Shown here piece after piece: positions 38,289 through 47,312 of a DNA stretch of 64,000 nt; the stretch's first letter is position 1; each line of letters starts with the position of its first letter. Below the pieces are notes generated by a model. That model was not told the origin of the DNA and made no database searches. It worked only from the letters and a program-made list of their open reading frames with translations. The DNA is from Xanthomarina gelatinilytica (GTDB lineage Bacteria > Bacteroidota > Bacteroidia > Flavobacteriales > Flavobacteriaceae), in the NCBI RefSeq assembly GCF_000348685.1, contig NZ_ANLA01000010.1, positions 100,861 through 164,860 on the forward strand, given 5' to 3'. Both the position numbers and the translations under genes were made by a program.

Positions 38289-38328
38289 ATTTCCGTCCCT
38301 GTATACAGACAGACAGGTTCTTGGAAAT
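38289..38328 (+). promoter_or_regulatory. two-part hairpin in the gcvT leader
   Basis: ATTTCC (38289-38294) pairs with GGAAAT (38323-38328). Inside, CCTGT (38298-38302) pairs with ACAGG (38313-38317), with small internal loops and a 10-nt apical loop. It lies between the -7 box and the start codon; far too small for a glycine riboswitch. Confidence 0.45.
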
Positions 38329-38343
38329 GAAAACATTTTTTCT

Positions 38344-39426
38344 ATGAAAAATACTGCGTTAACATCCACTCACGAAGCTCTTGGAGCAAAAATGGTTCCT
38401 TTTGCTGGTTACAACATGCCTGTTCAATATGAAGGCGTTAACATTGAACATGAAACGGTTAGGAAGGCTGTTGGTGTATTTGATGTATCTCACATGGGAG
38501 AATTTTTAATAGAAGGGCCTCATGCTTTGGAACTTATCCAAAAAGTGTCCAGTAACGATGCCAGCAAACTTACCATTGGAAAAGCGCAATACGCTTATTT
38601 GCCTAATGAAGATGGTGGTATTGTAGACGATTTAATTATTTATCGCATAAAAGAGGAAACCTATTTATTGGTTGTTAACGCCAGTAATATTGAGAAAGAT
38701 TGGAACTGGATTTCATCTAGAAACGACGTTGGTGCAACCATGCGTGATTTAAGTGAAGATTATTCACTTTTAGCCATTCAAGGCCCAAAAGCAGTTGAAG
38801 CGATGCAGAGTTTAACCAGTCATGACTTGGCTGCAATAAACTTCTACAATTTTATAGTTGGGGATTTTGCAGGTATTGAGCATGTTATTATCTCGGCTAC
38901 TGGATATACAGGAAGTGGTGGATTTGAAATTTATTGTAAAAATAGTGAAGTAAAACAGGTTTGGGATAAGGTTTTGGAAGCAGGAGCAGCTTATGGCATT
39001 AAACCTATTGGTTTAGCTGCAAGAGATACTTTACGTTTAGAAATGGGTTATTGCCTTTATGGAAACGACATAGATGATACTACCTCTCCGTTTGAAGCTG
39101 GTTTGGGTTGGGTTACCAAATTCACTAAAGAATTCACAAACTCCAAAGCTTTGGAAGCCGAAAAAGCACGTGGTGTTGAAAACAAATTAATAGGTTTTAA
39201 ATTGGACGAACGTGGCATTCCAAGACAAGGTTATGATATAGTTGATGGTCAAGGGAAAACCATTGGTCGCGTAACTTCTGGAACTATGTCGCCATCTTTG
39301 GGAATTGGGATAGGCTTGGGTTATGTACCAAAAATATTTGCAGAAGTAGACAGTAAAATCAACATTCAAATTAGAAAAAACGCAGTTCCTGCAACTGTAG
39401 TAAAACTTCCTTTTTACAAGGGTTAG
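38344..39426 (+). CDS. gcvT: aminomethyltransferase (glycine cleavage T-protein)
   Basis: 360 residues of normal length. GcvT transfers the methylene group from the H-protein-bound aminomethyl to tetrahydrofolate, releasing ammonia. Signatures: 'VPFAGYNMPVQYEG', 'VFDVSHMGEFLIEGP' with the catalytic Asp of this region, 'SATGYTGSGGFEIY', 'GLAARDTLRLEMGYCLYG' and 'RVTSGTMSPSLGIGIGLGYV'. gcvH and gcvP are not in the window, so the system is scattered. A structured leader precedes it and glsA follows after 3 bp. Confidence 0.96.
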   Translation: MKNTALTSTHEALGAKMVPFAGYNMPVQYEGVNIEHETVRKAVGVFDVSHMGEFLIEGPHALELIQKVSSNDASKLTIGKAQYAYLPNEDGGIVDDLIIYRIKEETYLLVVNASNIEKDWNWISSRNDVGATMRDLSEDYSLLAIQGPKAVEAMQSLTSHDLAAINFYNFIVGDFAGIEHVIISATGYTGSGGFEIYCKNSEVKQVWDKVLEAGAAYGIKPIGLAARDTLRLEMGYCLYGNDIDDTTSPFEAGLGWVTKFTKEFTNSKALEAEKARGVENKLIGFKLDERGIPRQGYDIVDGQGKTIGRVTSGTMSPSLGIGIGLGYVPKIFAEVDSKINIQIRKNAVPATVVKLPFYKG

Positions 39427-39429
39427 CAT

Positions 39430-40344
39430 ATGATAGATTACCAAAGTATATTAAATGCCATTTACAACAATGTCGTTCAGGATGAAGATAAAGGCCAAAT
39501 TGCCAACTACATTCCAGAATTGGCCAACGTAAACAAAGATAGCTTTGGTATCCATTTACAATTAATTTCCGGAGGCGCATATTCGGTAGGAGATTCCGAA
39601 AAGAAATTTTCAATCCAAAGTATCTCCAAAGTCCTTAGTTTGGCTTTGGCCATTTCAAAAGTGGGCACAGATATCTGGAACCGATTGGATGTAGAGCCTT
39701 CAGGAAATCCCTTTAATCATTTGTCCTTGTTGGAGCTTGAAAAAGGCATCCCTAGAAATCCATTTATCAATTCGGGAGCCATTGTAATTGCTGATATACT
39801 GGTATCCTTATTAGAAAACCCAAAAACAGACTTTTTAGAGTATGTTAGGGACATTACAGGCGATGCCAATATAGATTACAATTATAAAGTGGCCCTGTCT
39901 GAAAAGCAAACTGGTTTCAACAACTATGCTGCAGCCAATCTTTTAAAATCATTCAACAATTTAAACAACCATGTGGATGATGTCTTGGATTTCTACTTTC
40001 ATCAATGTTCTTTGGAGATGACATGTGCACAGCTTACCAAAGCATTTTACGTGTTTGCCAATAAAGGGAATTGCATGCTACAAAAAACCAGGCTTACCAA
40101 AAGCCAGGCCAAACGTATCAATGCCATTATGCTTACCTGTGGCTTTTACGACGAAGCAGGCGAATTTGCATTTGAGGTTGGACTTCCTGGAAAAAGTGGT
40201 GTTGGTGGAGGTATCGTTGCATTGCTTCCCAACGAATTTATTATTTCGGTTTGGGCTCCTGGTCTAAACGAAAGAGGAAATTCAAAATTAGGCATGCAAG
40301 CTTTGGAGCAATTTACCACACTAACCAATCAGTCCATATTTTAA
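39430..40344 (+). CDS. glsA: glutaminase A
   Basis: 304 residues, beta-lactamase-like serine-dependent glutaminase hydrolysing glutamine to glutamate and ammonia. The catalytic SxxK pair is Ser64-Lys67 in 'FSIQSISKVLSLAL'; 'PFINSGAIVIADI', 'NYAAANLLKS' and 'GLPGKSGVGGGIVALLP' are further family motifs. It lies 3 bp after gcvT and both release ammonia, which suggests shared nitrogen metabolism. Confidence 0.95.
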   Translation: MIDYQSILNAIYNNVVQDEDKGQIANYIPELANVNKDSFGIHLQLISGGAYSVGDSEKKFSIQSISKVLSLALAISKVGTDIWNRLDVEPSGNPFNHLSLLELEKGIPRNPFINSGAIVIADILVSLLENPKTDFLEYVRDITGDANIDYNYKVALSEKQTGFNNYAAANLLKSFNNLNNHVDDVLDFYFHQCSLEMTCAQLTKAFYVFANKGNCMLQKTRLTKSQAKRINAIMLTCGFYDEAGEFAFEVGLPGKSGVGGGIVALLPNEFIISVWAPGLNERGNSKLGMQALEQFTTLTNQSIF

Positions 40345-40370
40345 TTTCAAATCTTGCGTTATAAACGTGT

Positions 40371-41204
40371 ATGAAAGATAGAAAATACAAACATCGTGTA
40401 TTGATTTTAGGTGCCAGTGGTTTTTTAGGAAACGCCATCTACAAAGAGCTCTGCGCCTATTTTAAAACCTTTGGAACGTACCATACAGATAATAAGCTAT
40501 TTGAAAAGAACAGCCATTTTTTTCAATATAATTTAGAAGAAGACGATGTATTTGAAATCTTGGAAGCCGTTAAACCAAGTATCATCATTTCTGCGCTTCG
40601 TGGTGATTTTTCGGCTCAGGTTATCGCACATTCGCATATATGCGATTATTTAAAATCGCATCGGGACTGCAGGTTGCTGTTTTTATCTTCTGCCAATGTA
40701 TTTGATGGTTATAGTAAATATCCCAGTTACGAACAAGATAAAACTCTAAGCCATAGTATTTATGGGCATTTTAAAATTAAAATTGAAAACATGCTCATGC
40801 GCTTGCCAAAAAGGCAAATTGCCATTATTAGACTGCCTATGGTTTTTGGAACACAATCGCCAAGAATTCAAGAAATAAAAGAGTTATTAAACAGCAAAGA
40901 ACCAATAGAAGTGTTTCCAAATTTGGTAATGAACGTAACTTCGGATTCTAAAGTAACACAGCAAATCCACTACATCATTAACAGGAACAAAACAGGGGTT
41001 TTTCATTTGGGCAGTACCAATTTAGTGCATCATGATGAGTTTATTGAAGATATTATAAAACGTTTGGGGACTTATAAACCCGTTTTTAAAAGAGTGTACA
41101 CAACCAACGACGAACGTTATTTGGCAGTACTACCTAAAACAAATGTGTTGCCCAAACATTTGCATGTGTCTAGTGACGATATTTTAACAGAGTTGGCAGT
41201 TTAA
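40371..41204 (+). CDS. RmlD-like extended SDR (sugar nucleotide-binding protein)
   Basis: 277 residues. N-terminal Rossmann motif 'ILGASGFLGNAIYKEL' for NAD(P), 'LLFLSSANVFDG', the catalytic region 'SIYGHFKIKIENML' (Tyr and Lys spaced YxxxK), and 'QIAIIRLPMVFG'. This resembles dTDP-4-dehydrorhamnose reductase-type extended SDRs, but no rml genes are near and the substrate is unknown. It follows glsA by 26 bp and may be the last gene of the gcvT run. Confidence 0.82.
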   Translation: MKDRKYKHRVLILGASGFLGNAIYKELCAYFKTFGTYHTDNKLFEKNSHFFQYNLEEDDVFEILEAVKPSIIISALRGDFSAQVIAHSHICDYLKSHRDCRLLFLSSANVFDGYSKYPSYEQDKTLSHSIYGHFKIKIENMLMRLPKRQIAIIRLPMVFGTQSPRIQEIKELLNSKEPIEVFPNLVMNVTSDSKVTQQIHYIINRNKTGVFHLGSTNLVHHDEFIEDIIKRLGTYKPVFKRVYTTNDERYLAVLPKTNVLPKHLHVSSDDILTELAV

Positions 41205-41259
41205 TTGATAGTTTCAACTAAAATCATTAAATTTATTGATATAAAAAAAATATCATATC

Positions 41260-41550
41260 ATGAGTAAATTATCAGAACAGGACATAGAAAAAAAATTATT
41301 GCGTTTTCCAGATTGGGAATATTTTGACAATGCCATTCATGCAGAATTTGAATTCGACAACTTTAGGGACTGTTTTAGTGCCATGAGCCGAATTGCTTTT
41401 GAATGCGAAGCCTTAAATCATCATCCGGAATGGACCAATACCTACAATATTTTGTCCATTTCCCTTTCCACACACGATGCTGAAGGTGTTACTGAAAAAG
41501 ATTTCAAATTGGCCGAAGCCATAGAAATGATTGTTGAAGTTCAGGAATAA
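41260..41550 (+). CDS. phhB: 4a-hydroxytetrahydrobiopterin dehydratase
   Basis: 96 residues, PCD/DCoH family; dehydrates the 4a-carbinolamine formed by pterin-dependent hydroxylases. The signature 'EALNHHPEWTNTYNILSISL' with the active-site His pair, and 'STHDAEGVTEKDFKLAEAI', are intact. A partner such as phenylalanine hydroxylase would be expected elsewhere in the genome. Confidence 0.93.
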   Translation: MSKLSEQDIEKKLLRFPDWEYFDNAIHAEFEFDNFRDCFSAMSRIAFECEALNHHPEWTNTYNILSISLSTHDAEGVTEKDFKLAEAIEMIVEVQE

Positions 41551-41688
41551 AATAGGGTTCGGTTATCTGTCTTAATTTTCAGTAGTACATATTGAGAATT
41601 TTCTTCATACAAACACATTCAATTATCATATTTTTATAAATTTGCTTCAATAACTTTAAATTTTGAATTTTAAACTTTAATCTAAAAA

Positions 41689-42411
41689 ATGGGAAGAGCT
41701 TTTGAATTTCGTAAAGCACGAAAAATGAAACGTTGGTCTGCCATGAGTAAAGCTTTTACTCGTATTGGCAAAGACATTGTAATGGCAGTAAAAGAAGGTG
41801 GTCCAGATCCTGCAAGCAACTCTAGGTTACGAGCCGTCATCCAAAATGCCAAGGCTGTAAATATGCCTAAAGACAATGTGGAACGTGCCATAAAAAAAGC
41901 AAGCGACAAAAGTCAAGGTGATTACAAAGAAGTTATTTTTGAAGGTTATGCGCCACATGGCATTGCTGTTTTAGTGGAAACCGCTACAGATAACAATACC
42001 AGAACCGTTGCCAACGTAAGGAGTTATTTTAATAAATGCGATGGTAGTTTGGGCACTTCCGGCTCTGTGGTTTTTATGTTCGATCATACCTGCAATTTCA
42101 GGATTCCTAACGAAGGTTTGGATCCAGAGGAACTGGAACTGGAATTGATAGATTTTGGTGCCGAAGAAGTGTTTGTGGATGAAGATGGCATTTTAATCTA
42201 CGCTCCCTTTGAAAGTTTTGGTGCCATTCAAGCTGAATTGGAAGCTCGGGATATTGAAATCCTTTCTTCTGGTTTTGAACGTATCCCTCAAGTCACCAAA
42301 AAATTAACTCCAGAACAAGTAGCTGATGTTGAAAAACTTCTAGAAAAACTGGACGATGATGATGATGTACAGAACGTGTATCATACTATGGAAGAAAGTA
42401 CTGAAGAGTAG
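41689..42411 (+). CDS. yebC: YebC/PmpR/TACO1 family protein
   Basis: 240 residues, three-domain YebC fold: 'MGRAFEFRKARKMKRWSAMS' followed by 'KAFTRIGKDIVMAVKEGGPDP', 'NMPKDNVERAIKKA', 'EGYAPHGIAVLVETATDNNT' and 'GTSGSVVFMFDH'. Family members act as transcriptional regulators or as ribosome-associated factors that help translation of proline-rich stretches. This is the 'RAFEFRKARKMKRW' variant common in Bacteroidota. An intrinsic terminator follows. Confidence 0.92.
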   Translation: MGRAFEFRKARKMKRWSAMSKAFTRIGKDIVMAVKEGGPDPASNSRLRAVIQNAKAVNMPKDNVERAIKKASDKSQGDYKEVIFEGYAPHGIAVLVETATDNNTRTVANVRSYFNKCDGSLGTSGSVVFMFDHTCNFRIPNEGLDPEELELELIDFGAEEVFVDEDGILIYAPFESFGAIQAELEARDIEILSSGFERIPQVTKKLTPEQVADVEKLLEKLDDDDDVQNVYHTMEESTEE

Positions 42412-42441
42412 CTTTTCAAAAATAAATTCATAAATATTTCT

Positions 42442-42472
42442 AAAAAACCCTTACAAATTGTATGGGTTTTTT
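42442..42472 (+). terminator. intrinsic terminator of yebC
   Basis: Stem AAAAAACCC(T)TACAA with TTGTA(T)GGGTTTTTT, one mismatch, T run at the end. Confidence 0.75.
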
Positions 42473-42523
42473 CATCTTTATAAGTAACAATTTTATAAGT
42501 CAATCGTTTTAAAAATAAAACAC

Positions 42524-43990
42524 ATGCTCAAAAAGTCACTAACCATCTTATGTCTATTTGGTTCTATTTATAGTAATTTTGCACAGCAAGTTGCTGGAAA
42601 GGTACTCACAAAAACCAACGAACCCATTCCTTTTGCCACCATTCAAATTGGTCCTAATTATGGTGTCATCACCAACGAAGAAGGCAGTTTTTCTATAGAA
42701 ACCGAAGGCTTTAAAGCATCAGACTCTGTGTATATTTCCTGTTTAGGCTTTGAAAGGAAAGGTTTGGTACTCGAAGAATTTTCATCTAAAATATACAAAC
42801 TGGACGAGCAGGTTAACGAGCTCCACGAAGTATATGTTACCAATAGGCCATTAACTATAGATTCCATCATGTATTATGTAAATAGGAACCTTAAAAAAAA
42901 TTATAGGCCAGAATTGGTTCGCTATAATGTTTTTAGCAGAAGAACCGAATACATTGTTGGAAAGGATGCCGATTTTGAAATAGACAAATCCACAGGTTTT
43001 AAGAAGAAGCAACTGGACGCGTTCAACAAAGATTTTGATGGCCTTGAAAAAAAACTTGTAAACAACAAATCCAAACAATATACCGAGTTTGTTGGGACAT
43101 TATTTATTAAAGACAAGGAAACCTCCAAACTGAAAGTGGATAAAGCCATTAGGTTATTGGATGAACGCAACGACCAATCGGTTGAAAAATTGGCCGAAAA
43201 AGGACAAGAGCTTATTTTAAAACATTTGGATAAGGACAAAGTCTATACTGTTAAATCTGGTTGGTTTAAAGTATCGGATTCTGTGTCTTTAAAAGAAAAC
43301 AACAATAAAATGGACGACACCATCAATTCCTTGAAGTTTATAAGGAACATGGTTCATAAAATGGTTGAGGAACATGGGTTTTCGTCCAAAACCATCTTGA
43401 ATTTTATTACAGATACCAAAAAGTACGAATATGAAATCAAAGACATTACTTTTATAGGGTCTGAAATGGTATACGTGATCCGTTATGCTCCTAGAAGGAG
43501 TTCAGCCGATTTTGAAGGTACTTTTTACGTGTCCCATGAAACCTTCGCCATTTTAAAAGCAGATTACAAATTTGCTAAAGGACGAATAGGTGAAAAATTA
43601 AATTTAAAACTTCTGCTTGGCGTTAAATACATAGAACAAAACAAAAAAGGCTCTGTAATTTACAAAAAACACAAAGAAGGCTATTACTATCCCAATTATA
43701 TGACAGACCAGTTGGATCGCTACTTTTATGTGGATAGACCCATCAAATTTAAAGACAACAACAGCAGTGAAAAAGTTTCTTTTGACTTTAAGGTGGAAGG
43801 TGTTTTTAAAGAGAAAAACGAAATTTTAGTGATGGATGAAAGTCAAATCAGTATTTCGGAATTTAATGCCACCAAAGAAAAACGAAAAATTGATTACGAA
43901 ACCCTGAAGGCTTTCGACCCAAACTATTGGAAAGATTACAATGTGTTGGAACCTTTAAAAGAAATGAAGGAATTTAAGGTTATAGATTAA
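42524..43990 (+). CDS. exported carboxypeptidase-regulatory-like domain protein
   Basis: 488 residues. A signal peptide (ends about 'SNFAQ') is followed by a CarboxypepD_reg-like beta-sandwich (about 22-105: 'VAGKVLTKTNEPIPFATIQI', 'GVITNEEGSFSIE', 'VYISCLGFERK'). This plug-like domain often precedes TonB-dependent receptors, but here there is no barrel. The rest (about 110-488) is a DUF-type region of unknown function rich in Lys, Asp and Tyr ('TFYVSHETFAILKADYKFAK' resembles outer-membrane lipoprotein-sorting-like beta folds). Probably a periplasmic or outer-membrane-associated protein. Confidence 0.8.
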   Translation: MLKKSLTILCLFGSIYSNFAQQVAGKVLTKTNEPIPFATIQIGPNYGVITNEEGSFSIETEGFKASDSVYISCLGFERKGLVLEEFSSKIYKLDEQVNELHEVYVTNRPLTIDSIMYYVNRNLKKNYRPELVRYNVFSRRTEYIVGKDADFEIDKSTGFKKKQLDAFNKDFDGLEKKLVNNKSKQYTEFVGTLFIKDKETSKLKVDKAIRLLDERNDQSVEKLAEKGQELILKHLDKDKVYTVKSGWFKVSDSVSLKENNNKMDDTINSLKFIRNMVHKMVEEHGFSSKTILNFITDTKKYEYEIKDITFIGSEMVYVIRYAPRRSSADFEGTFYVSHETFAILKADYKFAKGRIGEKLNLKLLLGVKYIEQNKKGSVIYKKHKEGYYYPNYMTDQLDRYFYVDRPIKFKDNNSSEKVSFDFKVEGVFKEKNEILVMDESQISISEFNATKEKRKIDYETLKAFDPNYWKDYNVLEPLKEMKEFKVID

Positions 43991-44000
43991 ATAAAAAAAC

Positions 44001-44032
44001 AAAAGCTACTTAAAACTAAGTAGCTTTTTTTT
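44001..44032. terminator. intrinsic terminator
   Basis: Perfect stem AAAGCTACTT/AAGTAGCTTT with a six-base loop and a T run; serves the carboxypeptidase-regulatory-like gene. Confidence 0.85.
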
Positions 44033-44034
44033 CT

Positions 44035-44090
44035 ATTAGTAAATGTTTCTTTTTAGGGACAAAAGTTTACTTTATGTTTCATTTACTAAT
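44035..44090. repeat. 11-bp perfect inverted repeat with 34-nt loop
   Basis: ATTAGTAAATG (44035-44045) is the exact reverse complement of CATTTACTAAT (44080-44090). It sits just beyond the + strand terminator and 34 bp downstream of the acyltransferase stop on the minus strand. It could be a second termination or mRNA-end structure for the minus-strand operon, or a remnant of a small repeat element. Confidence 0.6.
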
Positions 44091-44124
44091 CTAATTCAAT
44101 AAGGGCAAAAGGTATGCCAAACGC

Positions 44125-44673
44125 CTATGAATACTCAGGAATTTTGCCAACTACACCTTCAAAAAACTGTCTCATGAATTTAAAATCGGCTTCCATATCC
44201 TCTGTAGGGTAAAAAGGTTCTGACACCTTGTTCTGCTTATTTTTAAAATCCAAGGTAAACATAATTATGGGCACGTTTGCAGCTTTGGCAATAAAGTAAA
44301 AACCGGTTCGCCATTCGTCTACTTTTTTTCTGGTTCCTTCTGGTGCTAAGGTTAAACGAAATTCATTGTTTTCTTCAAATAGTTGAGCTATGGCCTGAAC
44401 CTTATTTTGTCCCGAAGTCCTATCTATGGGTCTGCCACCTATAGCGCGAAAGTAATATCCAAAAGGCCAAACAAAAAGTTCCTTTTTGCCAATAAAATTG
44501 GATTTAATCCCAATCACTTTTCTTAATAACAAACCAATGTAAAAATCATGCCAACTGGTATGTGGTAAAGCTATTAAAACAGCTTTTTTAACCGTATCCT
44601 TGGACATGTTGGTGTTTCCAACCAACTGCCATCCCAAAACCTTAAAATAAATAAATTTAGCAAGTTTACGCAC
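44125..44673 (-). CDS. PlsC-like 1-acylglycerol-3-phosphate acyltransferase family protein
   Basis: 182 residues. The catalytic HX4D motif is His38...Asp43 in 'ALPHTSWHDFY', 'RAIGGRPIDR' is block II, and 'LAPEGTRKK' is block III. The family transfers acyl groups to lysophosphatidic acid or other acceptors at the inner membrane. It is shorter than PlsC (about 240). It is the last gene of the kdsB-HAD-kdnB operon, 2 bp after kdnB, so an envelope lipid or lipid A-related acceptor is possible. Confidence 0.85.
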   Translation of the reverse strand: MRKLAKFIYFKVLGWQLVGNTNMSKDTVKKAVLIALPHTSWHDFYIGLLLRKVIGIKSNFIGKKELFVWPFGYYFRAIGGRPIDRTSGQNKVQAIAQLFEENNEFRLTLAPEGTRKKVDEWRTGFYFIAKAANVPIIMFTLDFKNKQNKVSEPFYPTEDMEADFKFMRQFFEGVVGKIPEYS

Positions 44674-44675
44674 GC

Positions 44676-45758
44676 TTACATTTTAAGATAAAGTTCTTTT
44701 AATTTGTCTCGTGTCATGGTTTTTTTCCAATGTTTCCCTAAAGCATTTTCCCATAATGGTTCCAAGCTTAAAGCCACATCAATCATAATATCAAACTCTT
44801 TGTCAGATAAATTGGCACAGATGCCTTGAGGTAGATCGATATTGTGTTTGTCTTTCATTTTCTTGAAAAGTGCTACACCTTCTGGATAAAACTCTTCCAA
44901 CTGATTGAACACAATACAATTCCCAACACCATGTTTGGTACCAAGTAAATAACCTAAGCCATAACTCATAGCGTGGGCCACTCCTACTTGTGAGTAAGCA
45001 ATACTCATGCCTCCATGCCAAGAAGCCATCATTAATTTATCTTGAGCTTCTTCTTCTGTTAAGTTGTTATCCAAGAACAGTTCCACACAAAGTTCATAGG
45101 CTTTTTCGCCATAACTTTTACTAAAGGCATTTAAGAAAGTACCGTTTAACGATTCTATACAGTGAATATAGCAATCCATTCCTGTGTAGAACCATTGATT
45201 TTTTGGAACGTCCTTGGTTAATTCTGGATCCAGAACCACTTGGTCGAATGGTGTGTAATCTGAATTGATTCCCAACTTTCTTTCTGGGCCTGTTAAAACG
45301 GTAGTTCTAGACACTTCGGCTCCTGTTCCAGAAATGGTAGGTATCCCAACGTGGTATATAGCTGGTTTTTTCACCAAGTCCCAACCTTGATAATCTTTAG
45401 ATTCCCCTTTATTGGTAAGCATAATGGAAACAGCTTTTGCCAGGTCCATAATGGTACCTCCACCTATGCCAATAATACCAGAAGGTAAGGCTTTATAGTT
45501 CAGGATAATTTCTTCAACCAGGTCATCCACTTGTGAGGTTTTAGGTTCCTCATCTGCAGAGATGTAATATATCTTGTCTTCGTAAGCCAATGGTATTCTT
45601 GAGGTTATCCAAGAATTTCCTTGAAATACGTCGTCCACTATAAATATAAATGGTGCTTTTACATTTAATCGTTTTGGTGAAAGTATATCTCCTAATTGAT
45701 TAAAACTGCCTCGTCCGAAAACCACTTTGGACACCATTGGGAAATTTTTATAACTCAT
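44676..45758 (-). CDS. kdnB: 3-deoxy-manno-octulosonate 8-oxidase (KdnB-like iron-containing alcohol dehydrogenase)
   Basis: 360 residues, group III Fe-dependent alcohol dehydrogenase. NAD site 'GIGGGTIMDLAKAVS'; metal ligands lie in 'YTGMDCYIHCIESL' (Asp, His), 'VGVAHAMSYGLGYLLG' (His) and 'TKHGVGNCIVF' (His). Long stretches, such as 'QGWDLVKKPA', 'IPTISGTGAEVSRT' and 'QWFYTGMDCYIHC', match Shewanella KdnB as I recall it. KdnB oxidises C8 of Kdo to an aldehyde that the aminotransferase KdnA converts to 8-amino-Kdo (Kdo8N). The gene is in the kdsB operon, as in Shewanella, but no kdnA is seen in the window. Confidence 0.85.
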   Translation of the reverse strand: MSYKNFPMVSKVVFGRGSFNQLGDILSPKRLNVKAPFIFIVDDVFQGNSWITSRIPLAYEDKIYYISADEEPKTSQVDDLVEEIILNYKALPSGIIGIGGGTIMDLAKAVSIMLTNKGESKDYQGWDLVKKPAIYHVGIPTISGTGAEVSRTTVLTGPERKLGINSDYTPFDQVVLDPELTKDVPKNQWFYTGMDCYIHCIESLNGTFLNAFSKSYGEKAYELCVELFLDNNLTEEEAQDKLMMASWHGGMSIAYSQVGVAHAMSYGLGYLLGTKHGVGNCIVFNQLEEFYPEGVALFKKMKDKHNIDLPQGICANLSDKEFDIMIDVALSLEPLWENALGKHWKKTMTRDKLKELYLKM

Positions 45759-45785
45759 GAATATGTAATAACTATAATTATCAAA

Positions 45786-46532
45786 TTAGTTTAGTAATGG
45801 CAAAATGTCCAATAATCCAGCTACTGTTTTATAGGTTTTGCCATTGGTTTCTTTCTCATCAACCTGTTCGTGCGTCCAAGTTGTATGAAAAGGCACATGA
45901 ATGGCATGTGCCTTAATATTTACTAAAGGTAATACATCTGATTTTAATGAATTGCCTATCATTAAAAATTCGGATGGTTTAATATCCAAATGATTTAAAA
46001 GTTTGGAATAATTAGCCTCTTGTTTGTCTATCAATACTTCAATATGATGAAAATAATCTGTTAAACCAGATTTTTCCAATTTTCTTTGTTGGTCCAGTAA
46101 ATCGCCTTTTGTTGCTAAAATTAGACGATATTTTGATGACAGCGTCTTTAATACTTCTTCTACCCCATCCAATAACTCCACAGGCTTGTTCAGCATGTCT
46201 TTTCCAATATCCAAGATCTCTTGAATGGTTTTGGGAGATACGTTGTTGTTGGACAGTTCCAGAGCCATTTCAACCATGGATAGTACAAACCCTTTTACGC
46301 CATAACCATAGAGAGGAAGATTTTTCATCTCCATTTTAAAAAGCTCTTGATCGATTTTGTTTAGGGTTTCGTACTTTGACAACAGTTTTGCAAAGGCTAC
46401 TTCTGCATCCCGAAAATAGGTTTCGTTTACCCAAAGCGTATCGTCGGCATCAAAACCAATCACTTTTATGTTTTTGTATTCTTTTATCAAATCTGTTTTT
46501 TTATAAATAACTTTATAGATTCCTTTTACCAT
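45786..46532 (-). CDS. HAD hydrolase (YjjG-like)
   Basis: 248 residues, HAD subfamily I. Motif I 'GFDADDTLWVNETYF' has the DxDxT nucleophile pair, motif II 'LILATKGD', and motif IV 'FLMIGNSLKSDVLPLVNIKA'. The C1 cap is helical as in YjjG-type nucleotidases and phosphoglycolate phosphatases. Its place between kdsB and kdnB suggests a role in Kdo metabolism, for example Kdo-8-phosphate dephosphorylation, but it is not of the short KdsC type, so this is only an inference from context. Confidence 0.85.
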   Translation of the reverse strand: MVKGIYKVIYKKTDLIKEYKNIKVIGFDADDTLWVNETYFRDAEVAFAKLLSKYETLNKIDQELFKMEMKNLPLYGYGVKGFVLSMVEMALELSNNNVSPKTIQEILDIGKDMLNKPVELLDGVEEVLKTLSSKYRLILATKGDLLDQQRKLEKSGLTDYFHHIEVLIDKQEANYSKLLNHLDIKPSEFLMIGNSLKSDVLPLVNIKAHAIHVPFHTTWTHEQVDEKETNGKTYKTVAGLLDILPLLN

Positions 46533-46561
46533 CTATTTTCCTACAGGTAAAGAAATTATTT

Positions 46562-47290
46562 TTATTTCCACAACTTTTTGGCTCGTTCCAAATCTTCTGG
46601 TGTATCTATTTCCACACCTTGCACATCTGTTTCCACCATTTTTATTTTTTTGCCATATTCCAAATACCTGATGCATTCAATTTTTTCGGAAGCTTCCAGT
46701 TTTAACATGGGCAATCTGTAAAAATCCAACAATGCTTCTTTTCTAAAAGCATAAACCCCTTTGTGTTTATGGTATTTTACCTGAACGGTTTCGTCTCTTG
46801 GGTATGGAATTGGACTTCTTGAAAAATAAAGTGCAAAGTTGTCTTTATCCACAATAACCTTTACGGTATTTGGGTTTTTAATTTCGTCCCAATCTGTAAT
46901 GTGAACCATTAAGGAAGCTAAATCAATTTCTTTGCTTGCATCGTGCTTAAAAACCTCAATGAGTTTTTTTAAGGAGGACACTTCTGTAAAAGGTTCATCT
47001 CCCTGAACATTGACCACAATATCTATATCCATAAATTCTACGGCTTCTGCAATTCTATCGCTTCCACACTCGTGTTCTTTCTGGCTCATAATGGCTTTAC
47101 CTCCATGATTTGTAATCTCATTGAAAATAATCTGGCTATCTGTAACCACAAAAACATCATCAAATAGGCCTGTGTTTACAGTAGCTTCATAGGTTCGTCT
47201 AATAACCGATTTCCCTTCCAAATCCTGCATAAGTTTTCCTGGAAATCGGGAGGCACTATAACGTGCTGGTATCATGGAGATAATTTTCAT
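46562..47290 (-). CDS. kdsB: CMP-Kdo synthetase (3-deoxy-manno-octulosonate cytidylyltransferase)
   Basis: 242 residues. Activates Kdo with CTP to CMP-Kdo for lipid A-core assembly. The CTP-binding N-terminus '[13 protein letters not shown]', '[20 protein letters not shown]', 'VQGDEPF' and '[12 protein letters not shown]' are family motifs. First gene of a minus-strand operon with a HAD phosphatase, kdnB and an acyltransferase. In Shewanella the KdsB next to kdnA/kdnB prefers 8-amino-Kdo; the same may hold here. Confidence 0.95.
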   Translation of the reverse strand: MKIISMIPARYSASRFPGKLMQDLEGKSVIRRTYEATVNTGLFDDVFVVTDSQIIFNEITNHGGKAIMSQKEHECGSDRIAEAVEFMDIDIVVNVQGDEPFTEVSSLKKLIEVFKHDASKEIDLASLMVHITDWDEIKNPNTVKVIVDKDNFALYFSRSPIPYPRDETVQVKYHKHKGVYAFRKEALLDFYRLPMLKLEASEKIECIRYLEYGKKIKMVETDVQGVEIDTPEDLERAKKLWK

Positions 47291-47312
47291 GTAACATGTG
47301 ACTTTATTAGTT

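Noticed and set aside
38267..38343. Glycine riboswitch upstream of gcvT.
   Set aside because: The leader is under 80 nt and lacks the tandem aptamer core; only a simple two-part stem is visible.
44676..45758. Plain ethanol or butanol dehydrogenase for the iron-dependent dehydrogenase.
   Set aside because: Operon with kdsB and extended matches to KdnB make a Kdo 8-oxidase the better call.
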